Shown piece by piece: positions 1 through 6,194 of a DNA stretch of 14,370 nt. The DNA is taken from contig JAGVYX010000040.1 in NCBI GenBank assembly GCA_018303045.1, positions 1-14,370 on the forward strand, given 5' to 3'. The translations under genes were made by a program, and so were the position numbers. The notes under the pieces are model-generated. The model made no database searches and was not told the origin of the DNA. It saw nothing but the letters and a program-made list of their open reading frames with translations. This DNA is from Candidatus Woesearchaeota archaeon (lineage in GTDB: Archaea > Nanobdellota > Nanobdellia > Woesearchaeales > GW2011-AR9). The number at the start of each line of letters is the position of its first letter. The first letter of the stretch is position 1.

Positions 1-195
1 TATAATAATTTCTGGAATATACTCTGGCTGATTTTTTTAATAGGGGTAATTGTCTTAATAATCTGGTTTATTTATAAATTTATAAAAAAAGGGAAAAAGT
101 CTGAAACTCCAATTAATATTTTAAAGAGAAGATATGCGTCTGGAGAAATCACAAAGAAGGAATTTGAAGAAATGAAGAAAAAATTAAACGGGTGA
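1..195 (+). CDS. C-terminal part of a membrane protein with a SHOCT domain (5' end outside window)
   Basis: This frame is open from the first base to a TGA at 193-195 and gives 64 residues. A hydrophobic stretch (about residues 8-28, rich in I, L, V and W) is followed by a short basic linker and then a SHOCT-type C-terminus: ILKRRYASGEITKKEFEEMK matches the L-x-R-x-A-x-G-E-I-[TS]-x-E-E-[FY]-E-x-[ML]-K pattern of that short helical domain. SHOCT domains sit at the ends of many bacterial and archaeal proteins, often after one membrane helix, and are thought to mediate oligomerisation; no enzymatic activity is expected. The stop codon lies 5 bases before the next ATG, and the GGTGA spanning this stop probably serves as the ribosome binding site of the next gene, so the two are likely co-transcribed. 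The true start is unknown. Confidence 0.85.
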   Translation, partial: YNNFWNILWLIFLIGVIVLIIWFIYKFIKKGKKSETPINILKRRYASGEITKKEFEEMKKKLNG

Positions 196-200
196 TTTAG

Positions 201-524
201 ATGAAAATTGGAATTGTTATAGGCACAAATGAACCAGAAGTTGTTTGGAATGCTTTTAGATTTGGAAACACATCATTAAAGGCAAATCACAAAGTAAAGG
301 TTTTTTTAATAAATAAAGGAGTTGAAATCGAAGAGATTAAAGATGAAAAATATAATGCAAAAGAACAGGCCGATTTATTTCTTGAAAATAAAGGGCGGAT
401 ATTAGCTTGTGGAACTTGCTTAAAATCAAGAGAAAAAGAAAGCAGTAAAGTTTGTCTAATTTCATCCATGAAAGATTTGTTAAAAATGGTTGAAGAGTCT
501 GATAAGGTTTTGACATTTGGGTAG
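201..524 (+). CDS. DsrE/DsrF-like family protein (putative sulfur-carrier or sulfurtransferase-like)
   Basis: The protein has 107 residues, the usual size of single-domain DsrE-like proteins. The N-terminus (MKIGIVIGTNEPEVVWNAFR) is the first beta strand and helix of the fold; a second strand (KVKVFLINKGVE) follows, and C70-G-T-C73 lies in the loop before a helix (CLKSREKE). A cysteine at this place is the persulfide-carrying residue in sulfur-relay DsrE proteins; here it is a CxxC. The ATG is preceded by GGTGA at 191-195, which overlaps the stop of the SHOCT gene. The family assignment is reasonably firm, but the function is not: many archaeal members are uncharacterised, and no dsrF, dsrH, tusA or other sulfur-relay partner is visible here. 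Confidence 0.85.
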   Translation: MKIGIVIGTNEPEVVWNAFRFGNTSLKANHKVKVFLINKGVEIEEIKDEKYNAKEQADLFLENKGRILACGTCLKSREKESSKVCLISSMKDLLKMVEESDKVLTFG

Positions 525-654
525 GAAATCCTCCCTAATAAATTCTTTTTCGTAGAAAAGGCTAAATGTCCGATAGGACTAAAGGCGGAAACCCCCTTTT
601 AGTAATTTTACACGACGATTGAATATAACCAGAATTCTGTGCTAAAGCTATGAC
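525..654. other. Intergenic region between convergent genes with two predicted hairpins
   Basis: These 130 bases separate the ends of two convergent genes. A small hairpin (GTCC-GATA-GGAC, about 569-580) is followed by a larger one (about 579-602): CTAAAGGCGG paired with CCCCCTTTTAG around a 4-base loop, with one C-C mismatch and one G-T pair. CAGAATTCTG at 630-639 is a perfect 10-base palindrome. I see no TATA box correctly placed for an RNA gene and no known RNA family. Transcript-end structure for one or both genes is the simplest reading. Confidence 0.35.
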
Positions 655-1395
655 TTAATACGTACAAGGCTTGATTTTGCCAGTCTGCCAGTCTTTCAAC
701 ACCAATCTGGCGGCAATTTCCAAATTAGGAAGTCCGCCTTTAGACAATTTGTTAAATTTAAAGGCTATTTTTTCCAAGACTTCTTCTGCATCTTCTCCAG
801 AAACGTCATAATAATCGCGCATTGCTTCCGATTCTTCATTAATCAAAGTTAAAGCCGCTACTTCCGGATCTTTTATCTTTGAATAATCAACCGCTCCGAT
901 TTTGCCATGCTTGGCTAAATCTTTTTCTTTGTTGGGAAAAACTCCCGGAGTGTCCAAAAGCAGAATTTTAGGGCTGATTCTGATTTTTTGCACTCCTTTA
1001 GTATAACCGCTTTCAGAAGAAGTTTTGGCCTTATGTTTCCCGCCAAGGGCATTAATTAAAGATGACTTTCCTACATTAGGATAGCCAACCACCCCGACCA
1101 CTACTGGCTGGCCCCGGGATAATTCTAAAATTTTCTTTTTCAAAATTGTGGTTCCAAATCTTTCTTTAGCTGAAATAAAAACACTGGGAGTTAAAGTTTT
1201 TTTAGCCTGTTCGGCGGTTTTTTGATCCACCAAATCGGATTTAGTGATTACATATAACATCTGCTTGCCGTATTTTTGGATTTTATCTTCGACTTCTTTA
1301 TTTCTGGTTTCCTCAATCATTCGCGCATCTAGCACTTCAATGATAATATCGGCTTCTCTCAGCACTTTATTGACCTGTTCCCAGAATGATGGCAT
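655..1395 (-). CDS. Circularly permuted GTPase, YlqF/RbgA/Nog-like
   Basis: A GTPase whose motifs occur in permuted order. In the 246-residue form: G4 TKSD (51-54), G5 SAK (75-77), G1/P-loop GYPNVGKS (104-111), G2 threonine T132 within GYTKG, and G3 DTPG (148-151). This G4-G5-G1-G2-G3 order defines the YlqF/YawG/Nog family; characterised members (RbgA, Nog2, Lsg1) act in large-ribosomal-subunit assembly, so that role is the best inference. The frame stays open up to an ATG at 1491, but I prefer the ATG at 1393-1395: family members typically begin close to the (P)SFW..VN.V..EAD segment, a TATA box centred 25-26 bp upstream (1416-1425) fits a leaderless mRNA, and the longer form would run into the divergent gene at 1466. 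Confidence 0.9.
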   Translation of the reverse strand: MPSFWEQVNKVLREADIIIEVLDARMIEETRNKEVEDKIQKYGKQMLYVITKSDLVDQKTAEQAKKTLTPSVFISAKERFGTTILKKKILELSRGQPVVVGVVGYPNVGKSSLINALGGKHKAKTSSESGYTKGVQKIRISPKILLLDTPGVFPNKEKDLAKHGKIGAVDYSKIKDPEVAALTLINEESEAMRDYYDVSGEDAEEVLEKIAFKFNKLSKGGLPNLEIAARLVLKDWQTGKIKPCTY

Positions 1396-1415
1396 ACGAT
1401 CTAGATGATTGATTG

Positions 1416-1425
1416 TTTTATAAAG
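1416..1425 (-). promoter_or_regulatory. TATA box for the permuted GTPase gene (leaderless start)
   Basis: CTTTATAAAA on the minus strand is centred about 25.5 bp upstream of the ATG at 1395, the normal archaeal TATA-to-start-site distance, so transcription should begin at or next to the start codon. No Shine-Dalgarno sequence precedes that ATG. Confidence 0.55.
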
Positions 1426-1437
1426 TTTCACAATTAA

Positions 1438-1443
1438 TTTAAA
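1438..1443 (+). promoter_or_regulatory. TATA-like element for the gene starting at 1466
   Basis: TTTAAA in an AT-rich context (AATTAATTTAAAC) is centred about 25.5 bp before the ATG at 1466. With the opposing box at 1416-1425 it makes a compact divergent promoter region of about 70 bp. A second TATA-like string (TTTATAA, 1447-1453) is too close to the ATG to serve it. Confidence 0.4.
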
Positions 1444-1465
1444 CTCTTTATAACCAAACCACCTA

Positions 1466-1765
1466 ATGATCTTCTCCAAAACCTTTCCCAAACCAGTTTC
1501 CGGCAGTAATTACCCTGTCTGGGAAGAAATCTATCTAACCGAACAAGAAGAATCAGCGGCAGAAGAATTATGCTCTAAGGAAAATTTCAAGCTTCTCGAT
1601 CAGGCTCTAAATGAAGCTAAAATGATGGCTATCAAGCATGGCTTAAACACCGATGAAAATAGAATTAAGTTAGCGATTGCTTTATTTGAAAAGAAAGCCA
1701 GCCATGCCGTTTTTTGGAAGGAAAATAAGGCTAAAGAGAAGTTTGACAAGATGTTTAAGCATTAG
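1466..1765 (+). CDS. Small conserved-looking protein of unknown function
   Basis: The protein has 99 residues. I do not recognise the family. After a short N-terminus (MIFSKTFPKPVSGSNYPVWE) it is almost entirely charged and helical, with Glu- and Lys-rich stretches (EEIYLTEQEESAAEELC, ALNEAKMMAIKHGL, IKLAIALFEKKASHAVFWKE). The composition is that of a soluble globular protein with no signal peptide, membrane helix or metal-binding motif. The ATG at 1466 is the only plausible start, and a TTTAAA box lies 26 bp upstream. It diverges from the GTPase gene; co-regulation with it is possible but unproven. A T-rich stretch follows the stop. Confidence 0.7.
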   Translation: MIFSKTFPKPVSGSNYPVWEEIYLTEQEESAAEELCSKENFKLLDQALNEAKMMAIKHGLNTDENRIKLAIALFEKKASHAVFWKENKAKEKFDKMFKH

Positions 1766-1830
1766 AAATGGCGTTTAGGAATTAATTTTTTAAGCCCATT
1801 AAAATGTTGTTCGTTATTTTTGCCACCAAT
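1766..1830. terminator. T-rich convergent gene end
   Basis: The gap between convergent genes has T-runs readable from both sides. TTTTTT at about 1785-1790 follows the plus-strand gene, and AT-rich sequence follows the minus-strand gene. Archaeal transcription commonly ends at such T-tracts. No hairpin is needed and none is obvious. Confidence 0.35.
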
Positions 1831-2055
1831 TTATTTCTCAGGAACAACATCAGCTTTAGTCATGCTAATGATGGAAGCCACAAACATTGCGGCAAAGACG
1901 ATTAAGAAAGCTAGTCTCCAAGCTGGATTAGTAAACAAATACGCTGAAACCAGAAAGCCAACTATAGCTAAGATCATGAAACTTCCTTTCAGTGGCGCGG
2001 CATGCCACGGCTGGGCTTCGCCTTTGCTTGGGAAAGCAATTTGTTTTTTTTTCAT
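1831..2055 (-). CDS. Small two-TM membrane protein of unknown function
   Basis: The protein has 74 residues starting at the ATG at 2053-2055. The frame is open further upstream to 2121, but that extension would overlap the preceding gene and reads like untranslated AT-rich sequence, while the chosen ATG has GAGG just 5' of it. The N-terminus is basic and cytosolic-looking (MKKKQIAFPSKGEAQPWHAA). It is followed by two hydrophobic segments (about residues 25-42 and 47-64) separated by a short TNPAWR turn, and a charged tail. It lies 38 bases after the stop of a Cys-rich membrane-anchored gene and is probably the last gene of that four-gene operon, which suggests a cell-envelope role. No family is recognised. 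Confidence 0.75.
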   Translation of the reverse strand: MKKKQIAFPSKGEAQPWHAAPLKGSFMILAIVGFLVSAYLFTNPAWRLAFLIVFAAMFVASIISMTKADVVPEK

Positions 2056-2093
2056 GATCCTCAACCTTTTGGTATAATAAAAAAAATTAAATT

Positions 2094-2438
2094 TTATCCA
2101 TATGTTCGCTGCCTGAGGCAAGCGCCGTTTTCACAGCCAAATTCACAAGGTCTGGGTGTAGATTCTACATCATCAGTAACCGTTTTGCAGTACCATTGAT
2201 GCAGCATATTGCCGCGGCACTCATCTTCAGTTCTTACTACTCCAATTTGCGTATACCCTCTGGTGTAAATGTCGCCGTTTTCATCAGTGTCAATACACCC
2301 GTTTACTCTTTCATTCTCTGGAGCCCTATAGGTTAAAGCGCCTTGCAAATTGTCATTATTATTCATTACTAAAGTAACTACAGCAATCACTGCAACAACA
2401 GCTACAATCACTAAATAGGGGGTTTGTTCATGTGTCAT
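2094..2438 (-). CDS. Membrane-anchored six-cysteine protein (paralog 1 of 3)
   Basis: The protein has 114 residues. A short N-terminus (MTHEQTPY) precedes one strongly hydrophobic helix (residues 8-25), then a linker with the motif N-L-Q-G-A-L, then a compact domain with six cysteines: GC-I-D-T-D, D-E-C, H-Q-W-Y-C, then C-x-F-G-C-E-N-G-A-C near the end. The spacing matches the two adjacent paralogs, so the cysteines probably form three disulfides outside the cell, with the helix as an uncleaved anchor. Similar small extracellular Cys domains are frequent in DPANN surface proteins; their ligand is unknown. A GAGGTGA Shine-Dalgarno sequence lies 7 bases before the ATG, and the gene is 35 bases after paralog 2, in line with operon-internal translation. 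Confidence 0.85.
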   Translation of the reverse strand: MTHEQTPYLVIVAVVAVIAVVTLVMNNNDNLQGALTYRAPENERVNGCIDTDENGDIYTRGYTQIGVVRTEDECRGNMLHQWYCKTVTDDVESTPRPCEFGCENGACLRQRTYG

Positions 2439-2473
2439 TTAAGATTCACCTCTTTAAAAAAGATAAAAAATAT

Positions 2474-2818
2474 CTAACCATAAGTTGGCTTGCCTAAGCA
2501 GACGCCATTCTCACAGCCAAATTGGCAATCAATTAGTCTCGAAGGTCTGGCTACATTGTGGTCGCAATAATACTGTTGCAGCTTATCCCCTTTGCATACA
2601 TCCCATTTTTTGTTGCTTCCAACTTGCACGTAACCTTTCTTTTGGAAGCTTAAGTCAGTATCCGATTGGAAGCATCCGTCAACAAAATCACTGACCGGCG
2701 CGCCTTGCAAATTGCTCCCTTCAGTTTTATTCATCACTAAAGTAACCACGGCAACCACTGCCACAACAGCTACAATTATTAGGTATGGGGTTTGACTGCT
2801 TGAATTTTCTTTAGACAT
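2474..2818 (-). CDS. Membrane-anchored six-cysteine protein (paralog 2 of 3)
   Basis: The protein has 114 residues and is closely related to paralog 1. The polar N-terminus (MSKENSSSQ) leads into TPYLIIVAVVAVVAVVTLVM, nearly identical to the paralog 1 helix. Then come the linker motif N-L-Q-G-A-P and the six-cysteine domain (DGC, DVC, QQYYC, DC, FGC and ENGVC), ending in PTYG (paralog 1 ends in RTYG). The near-identity of the helix and tail points to a recent tandem duplication, while the middle of the Cys domain has diverged. GAGGTGA precedes the ATG with good spacing, and the gap from paralog 3 is 41 bases. Exposure on the cell surface is inferred from topology and cysteine content. The binding partner is unknown. 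Confidence 0.85.
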   Translation of the reverse strand: MSKENSSSQTPYLIIVAVVAVVAVVTLVMNKTEGSNLQGAPVSDFVDGCFQSDTDLSFQKKGYVQVGSNKKWDVCKGDKLQQYYCDHNVARPSRLIDCQFGCENGVCLGKPTYG

Positions 2819-2859
2819 AAATTATCACCTCTAGTTATCACAGAAAGTAAAAAGTGTAT

Positions 2860-3201
2860 TTAAATATTTCTTTTACAGGCTCCCTTCTCGCATCCCTGCG
2901 CGCATCTAAAATCCCGGACTAACACAGCTCGGCTGTCTTTCCCGCACTTATACTGCTTAAGAGTCTTTTCAAAACAAGAATCTTCGTATTTAATTGTTCC
3001 AACCCGAACATCTCCAAATTTCCAGGGGTCATTTTCCTTATCAGAGTCTATACAGCCAAGAACTTTTTCTTGGCCTGCATCAATTACCAATGCTCCTTGC
3101 GCATTCTGCTGCTGGCCAGTAATTAAAGAAACTGCAGCGACTATTAAAACCAGAGCCACCATTAAACCATACGGCAGATAATTAAAGCCAAGCTTAGCCA
3201 T
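2860..3201 (-). CDS. Membrane-anchored six-cysteine protein (paralog 3 of 3, first gene of operon)
   Basis: The protein has 113 residues and is the most diverged of the three. A hydrophobic helix (about residues 10-28, LPYGLMVALVLIVAAVSLI) is followed by N-A-Q-G-A-L and the six-cysteine domain: LGC-I-D-S-D, D-S-C, K-Q-Y-K-C, R-C, Q-G-C, E-K-G-A-C. The C-terminus stops just after the last cysteine, without the YG tail of the other two. It has no Shine-Dalgarno sequence, but an ATTTAAAT box is centred 27 bp before the ATG, so it should be the leaderless first gene of an operon continuing into paralogs 2 and 1 and the small two-TM protein. Function unknown; extracellular display is inferred. Confidence 0.85.
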   Translation of the reverse strand: MAKLGFNYLPYGLMVALVLIVAAVSLITGQQQNAQGALVIDAGQEKVLGCIDSDKENDPWKFGDVRVGTIKYEDSCFEKTLKQYKCGKDSRAVLVRDFRCAQGCEKGACKRNI

Positions 3202-3380
3202 AGTTTTAAAAAAGTAAATTATTTATTTAAATCTATCGTTCAACTGGCGCAATTCTATTTTTCAGTGAGGTACAAAATCACTAACTTTTCGACGTGTGCA
3301 GTTCAACTTGGCTGATTCCAGAGGGTTGTTTTAAGTAATTTTTAAGCAAGAAATCCCCTGCTTTAGCTTTTGGGATGAGG
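3202..3380. other. Intergenic region with the promoter of the Cys-rich operon
   Basis: About 180 bases without a supported gene. The part next to 3201 is AT-rich and holds the TATA box of the Cys-rich operon. The remainder contains a short inverted repeat (AGTGA and TCACT, about 3264-3282) and further unassigned sequence up to the oxidoreductase stop at 3381. I could not support an RNA gene here. Confidence 0.5.
3225..3232 (-). promoter_or_regulatory. TATA box of the Cys-rich operon
   Basis: The palindromic ATTTAAAT, followed on the minus strand by AAATAAT, is centred about 27 bp upstream of the ATG at 3201. This predicts transcription starting at or next to the start codon. Confidence 0.5.
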
Positions 3381-4532
3381 TCAATTAATCGCTTTTCCAT
3401 TTTCATAAACAACCATCTGGTACTTTCTTAATTCAGCAAAGAACGGAGCGGGCGGCACGCAGGCTTCCGGGGCAAAGCAGCCTTTCTTAGCAATGATTTT
3501 ATTTTTGATCATTTGAGCCATAATGCTTGCTGGTATCCCCGTGTCAATGTTGCTGCCGGCGTCTTCCCAGCCTTTTAAGGTCTTAACTAAACACTGCATC
3601 TTAGTAGTCTTCTTTTTGCCATTTTTTTTGCCAATGACTGTTACCCATAAATCTTCCACTTCCCTGTATCCTCTGGGAGGCTTTACATTTTTCAGGACTT
3701 CGATCAAGACTTCAACTGGCATTACTTTAACACCATTAACTAAAATCATTTTTTCACTTCCCAACCCTAAATCCATCAGCATTTTAATGGTATTAAAAGA
3801 ATGCGGGGGGAATTCAGCATAAAACCGCACATTTTTTAGGCCTTGATTTTTAAAATAGCGGTAGAAGGTATAAGGTTCAGCGTGTTGCACGTACAGGGCT
3901 TGTTGTTTTCCCGCAAAAGAGTCATTCCATTCTTCAATCTTTTCTAAAGCGACTTTTTTAACAATCTTGCCATTTTTAATGATCATTGCCGGAAAAGTGA
4001 ATTCTTCAACAATCGTTCCTATAGAGTAAGGCACTACAAATTTTTTAATGTTTGAGTTCCAGGCAAATCCGCATTCCACATCTTTTAGCGTGTCAAATTT
4101 AGCTGCAGCATGCGCCAGCATGACATTTCCGATTCCAGGAACCGATCCGCAGCCAGTGATATGGATTATTTTATTTTTCTTATAAAGGCCATCGAATTCC
4201 AACTGTTTCCTGGTAAGCCAGATTTCTGAGCCCAAATCAATGCAATTGATGCCTAATTTGCCGCAGATTTCGGCGACCTCTACATTCCAGTCGCCTTCAG
4301 CGCAGTTTACTAGAATATCAGATCCAGAATCCTTAATGATTTTTTTGGCAGTAGTTAAATTATTAAGATCTAAATATTGAAACTGGGCTTTTTTAAAGCG
4401 AGATAATATTTTGTCAACCCGCGGTTTGTCCCGCCCGCATAATAAAACACTATAGCCGCGGAGCAGCAAGTCTTTGGAAACAATCCGGCCCTGTGTTCCA
4501 GTTCCGCCTAAAACGATAAAATCAAAAGCCAT
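3381..4532 (-). CDS. Saccharopine dehydrogenase-like NAD(P)-binding oxidoreductase
   Basis: The protein has 383 residues, normal for this family. It opens with a Rossmann beta strand and a glycine-rich dinucleotide-binding loop (FIVLGGTGTQG, residues 5-15), followed by the second strand ending in CGRD. The SGSDILVNCA segment is the conserved strand preceding the substrate region. The remainder (GCGSVPGIGNVMLAHAA, then PYSIGTIVEEF) fits the saccharopine reductase/LYS9-like C-terminal domain. Relatives act in lysine, carboxynorspermidine and lipid metabolism; the substrate cannot be read from sequence, and no lysine or polyamine pathway genes are nearby. It lies 39 bases after trpS with a GAGGATGA Shine-Dalgarno sequence, so it is probably the second gene of that operon. 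The functional link to TrpRS is unclear. Confidence 0.85.
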   Translation of the reverse strand: MAFDFIVLGGTGTQGRIVSKDLLLRGYSVLLCGRDKPRVDKILSRFKKAQFQYLDLNNLTTAKKIIKDSGSDILVNCAEGDWNVEVAEICGKLGINCIDLGSEIWLTRKQLEFDGLYKKNKIIHITGCGSVPGIGNVMLAHAAAKFDTLKDVECGFAWNSNIKKFVVPYSIGTIVEEFTFPAMIIKNGKIVKKVALEKIEEWNDSFAGKQQALYVQHAEPYTFYRYFKNQGLKNVRFYAEFPPHSFNTIKMLMDLGLGSEKMILVNGVKVMPVEVLIEVLKNVKPPRGYREVEDLWVTVIGKKNGKKKTTKMQCLVKTLKGWEDAGSNIDTGIPASIMAQMIKNKIIAKKGCFAPEACVPPAPFFAELRKYQMVVYENGKAIN

Positions 4533-4571
4533 AATTCATCCTCTTCTTTCTTTGGTAAGTCTGGGGTATTT

Positions 4572-5690
4572 TTAAAGGTTGTTTTTTGCAAACAAGCTGA
4601 TTTTTTTTTCTGCCAATTTTCTTTTTCTCTGGTGGCCTTCCAAAAAAGCAGCAATCTTCCTGATTAAAATATTTTTTAATTCTCCGCTCAATAATTCGCC
4701 TGACCGATAGTCTTTTTCAATTTTAGCTAATTTTTTATCATTGGGCTCTAATCCAAGCCTAAGCATCTGAAAAGCTACATCAATATCCGGGTTTCCGCCT
4801 TTCTTCCGGTGTTCTTCCAATGTAGCCTGCCCACCAGAGAAAGCGTATTTCTTAATTTTCATCGCTGCCTCCTCCGGCGAATCAGTTAAAGCCAGGTAAG
4901 ACATAGGATCGGAGGACGACATTTTTCCTCCTTTTAATCCCGGCATGAATTTATGAGCGGTTGAGCTTAGCGGCAAAAATGGAAACTCTTTAATTCTTTT
5001 AGCAACATCCCGCGCTAATCTTAAATGCGGATCCTGGTCGGCGCCGACAGGAACGACCACCGGCAAGGCTTTTCCTTCAAATTCTTTTAGCTGCGGATGC
5101 AGCATGTCTGCTGCCTGCAATAGAGCTGAAGCCATTTTTCCCGGTGATATTTCGCCGTAAACGGCTTGGAATTCGTTAAAAGTTACATGTCTGGCCAGCA
5201 TGGCAGCTAAGCTATAATAGGCGCTGGCTTTTCTTCCGTCCGTAGAGCGTTTAGACTGAAAGTAAAAATCGCATTTCTTCAGGTTTAAACCCAAAGCAAC
5301 ATAGTTGGCCAGGTATTCCCTGATCGCCGTTTCCCTTAATTCTGTTAAGTTGGGATTTCGCGAATTGTAAGCTTCAATATCGGCGACAGCCAAATAAATT
5401 TTAGCTCCCAAACTCTGGTAAAAAATAATTTGGTCCGCTACCATTTTGTGCCCAAAATGGAATTTGCCGGAAGGCATTAGCCCGGTCATCATCACAAAAG
5501 GCTTTTTATTTTCTACAGCGTCTACAATCTGGCCGAAATCGCGATGGGCGAAGATTATTTTCCGCCTAAATAAAACATTCTCAGTAAACTTTTTGGGCAG
5601 ATTTTCCAGTGGTTTAAGCCCAAATTCCTGAATAAGCTTATCGTAATCAATAGTTCCTTTAACTTCCCAGGGAGTTATCGTTTGCGGCAT
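4572..5690 (-). CDS. trpS: Tryptophanyl-tRNA synthetase, archaeal type
   Basis: This class I synthetase attaches tryptophan to tRNA-Trp in the cytoplasm. The HIGH motif is HFGH (78-81) inside TGLMPSGKFHFGHKM, and the KMSKS motif is KMSSS (256-260) followed by DP, the usual TrpRS form. The intervening GADQDPHLRLARDVA (about 216-230) is the TrpRS tryptophan/adenylate-site segment (TyrRS differs here). The N-terminal TPWEVKGTIDYDKLIQEFG resembles archaeal and eukaryotic TrpRS, as does the length of 372 residues. The ATG at 5690 lies 24 bases after the DinB-like gene and lacks a clear Shine-Dalgarno sequence, so it may have its own promoter or be the third gene of the upstream unit. A saccharopine dehydrogenase-like gene follows. 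Confidence 0.93.
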   Translation of the reverse strand: MPQTITPWEVKGTIDYDKLIQEFGLKPLENLPKKFTENVLFRRKIIFAHRDFGQIVDAVENKKPFVMMTGLMPSGKFHFGHKMVADQIIFYQSLGAKIYLAVADIEAYNSRNPNLTELRETAIREYLANYVALGLNLKKCDFYFQSKRSTDGRKASAYYSLAAMLARHVTFNEFQAVYGEISPGKMASALLQAADMLHPQLKEFEGKALPVVVPVGADQDPHLRLARDVAKRIKEFPFLPLSSTAHKFMPGLKGGKMSSSDPMSYLALTDSPEEAAMKIKKYAFSGGQATLEEHRKKGGNPDIDVAFQMLRLGLEPNDKKLAKIEKDYRSGELLSGELKNILIRKIAAFLEGHQRKRKLAEKKISLFAKNNL

Positions 5691-5714
5691 ATTAGCAAGA
5701 TATCCGTTCAGTTT

Positions 5715-6194
5715 TTAATTCTTTTTGCTGAAACTGCCATGGCCCCACATTTCTTTCAGGGATGGGGGCAGTTTAATTCCAATATTTGAACAATACAGCA
5801 TCAGTTTTCCAAAATGCAATTGCTCATGCTGCAATAACCAGGAAATCAAGGCCGGTTTTTCGATTATTTTGCCCCAAAAATTAATTTTCTTGATTTTCTC
5901 ATCTTTAATTAAGTTAAGGAGTTCTTTGTAAGTTTTTAGGATATCTTCTCTAATCTTGGCTGGGGATAGTTTCTCCAGTTCTGTGTCAGAGCGGCAGACG
6001 GTCTTCCCATTGAGCGCTCCGTTCTTTAGTCCATTAATGTACATTTCTCTGGTGGTAATGATGCAGGCAAATTCCCAGGCAAAACTTTGAAATCTTCCTT
6101 TAAATGCCTTCTGATGAAATAATTGTTCTGGGATTAGTTTTAGAAAATCTAAAGTTACCTCATTAACTTGCCGGAAATTTTCAATAACCATCAT
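5715..6194 (-). CDS. DinB-like four-helix protein
   Basis: The protein has 159 residues, typical of DinB/YfiT-like proteins. It is predicted all-helical, and the late motif ISWLLQHEQLHFGKLMLY (His 123 and His 127) matches the conserved H-x-x-x-H helix that supplies two metal ligands in this superfamily. The third ligand, usually a histidine in helix 2, is not evident: the corresponding stretch reads FAWEFACIITTREMY. A metal-independent or altered member is therefore possible. Characterised relatives are thiol-dependent transferases or damage-inducible proteins, but no substrate can be assigned. Its start codon overlaps the upstream stop as TAATG, showing translational coupling to the RNase H-like nuclease gene; a joint role of the two products is an inference. 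Confidence 0.75.
   Translation of the reverse strand: MMVIENFRQVNEVTLDFLKLIPEQLFHQKAFKGRFQSFAWEFACIITTREMYINGLKNGALNGKTVCRSDTELEKLSPAKIREDILKTYKELLNLIKDEKIKKINFWGKIIEKPALISWLLQHEQLHFGKLMLYCSNIGIKLPPSLKEMWGHGSFSKKN

Noticed and set aside
2056..2121. Longer N-terminus for the small two-TM protein (start at 2121)
   Set aside because: It would overlap the preceding gene and encode an odd NFFYYTKRLR stretch; the ATG at 2055 has GAGG and a normal N-terminus.
1820..2199. Two plus-strand open frames opposite the small two-TM protein and Cys-rich paralog 1
   Set aside because: They read through the antisense of clearly protein-like genes, lack start signals and have biased, non-globular composition.
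3255..3330. Possible C/D box guide RNA (GTGAGG-like C box and CTGA spaced about 50 bases apart)
   Set aside because: The C box has two mismatches, no internal D'/C' pair or terminal stem is visible, and no TATA box is placed for it.
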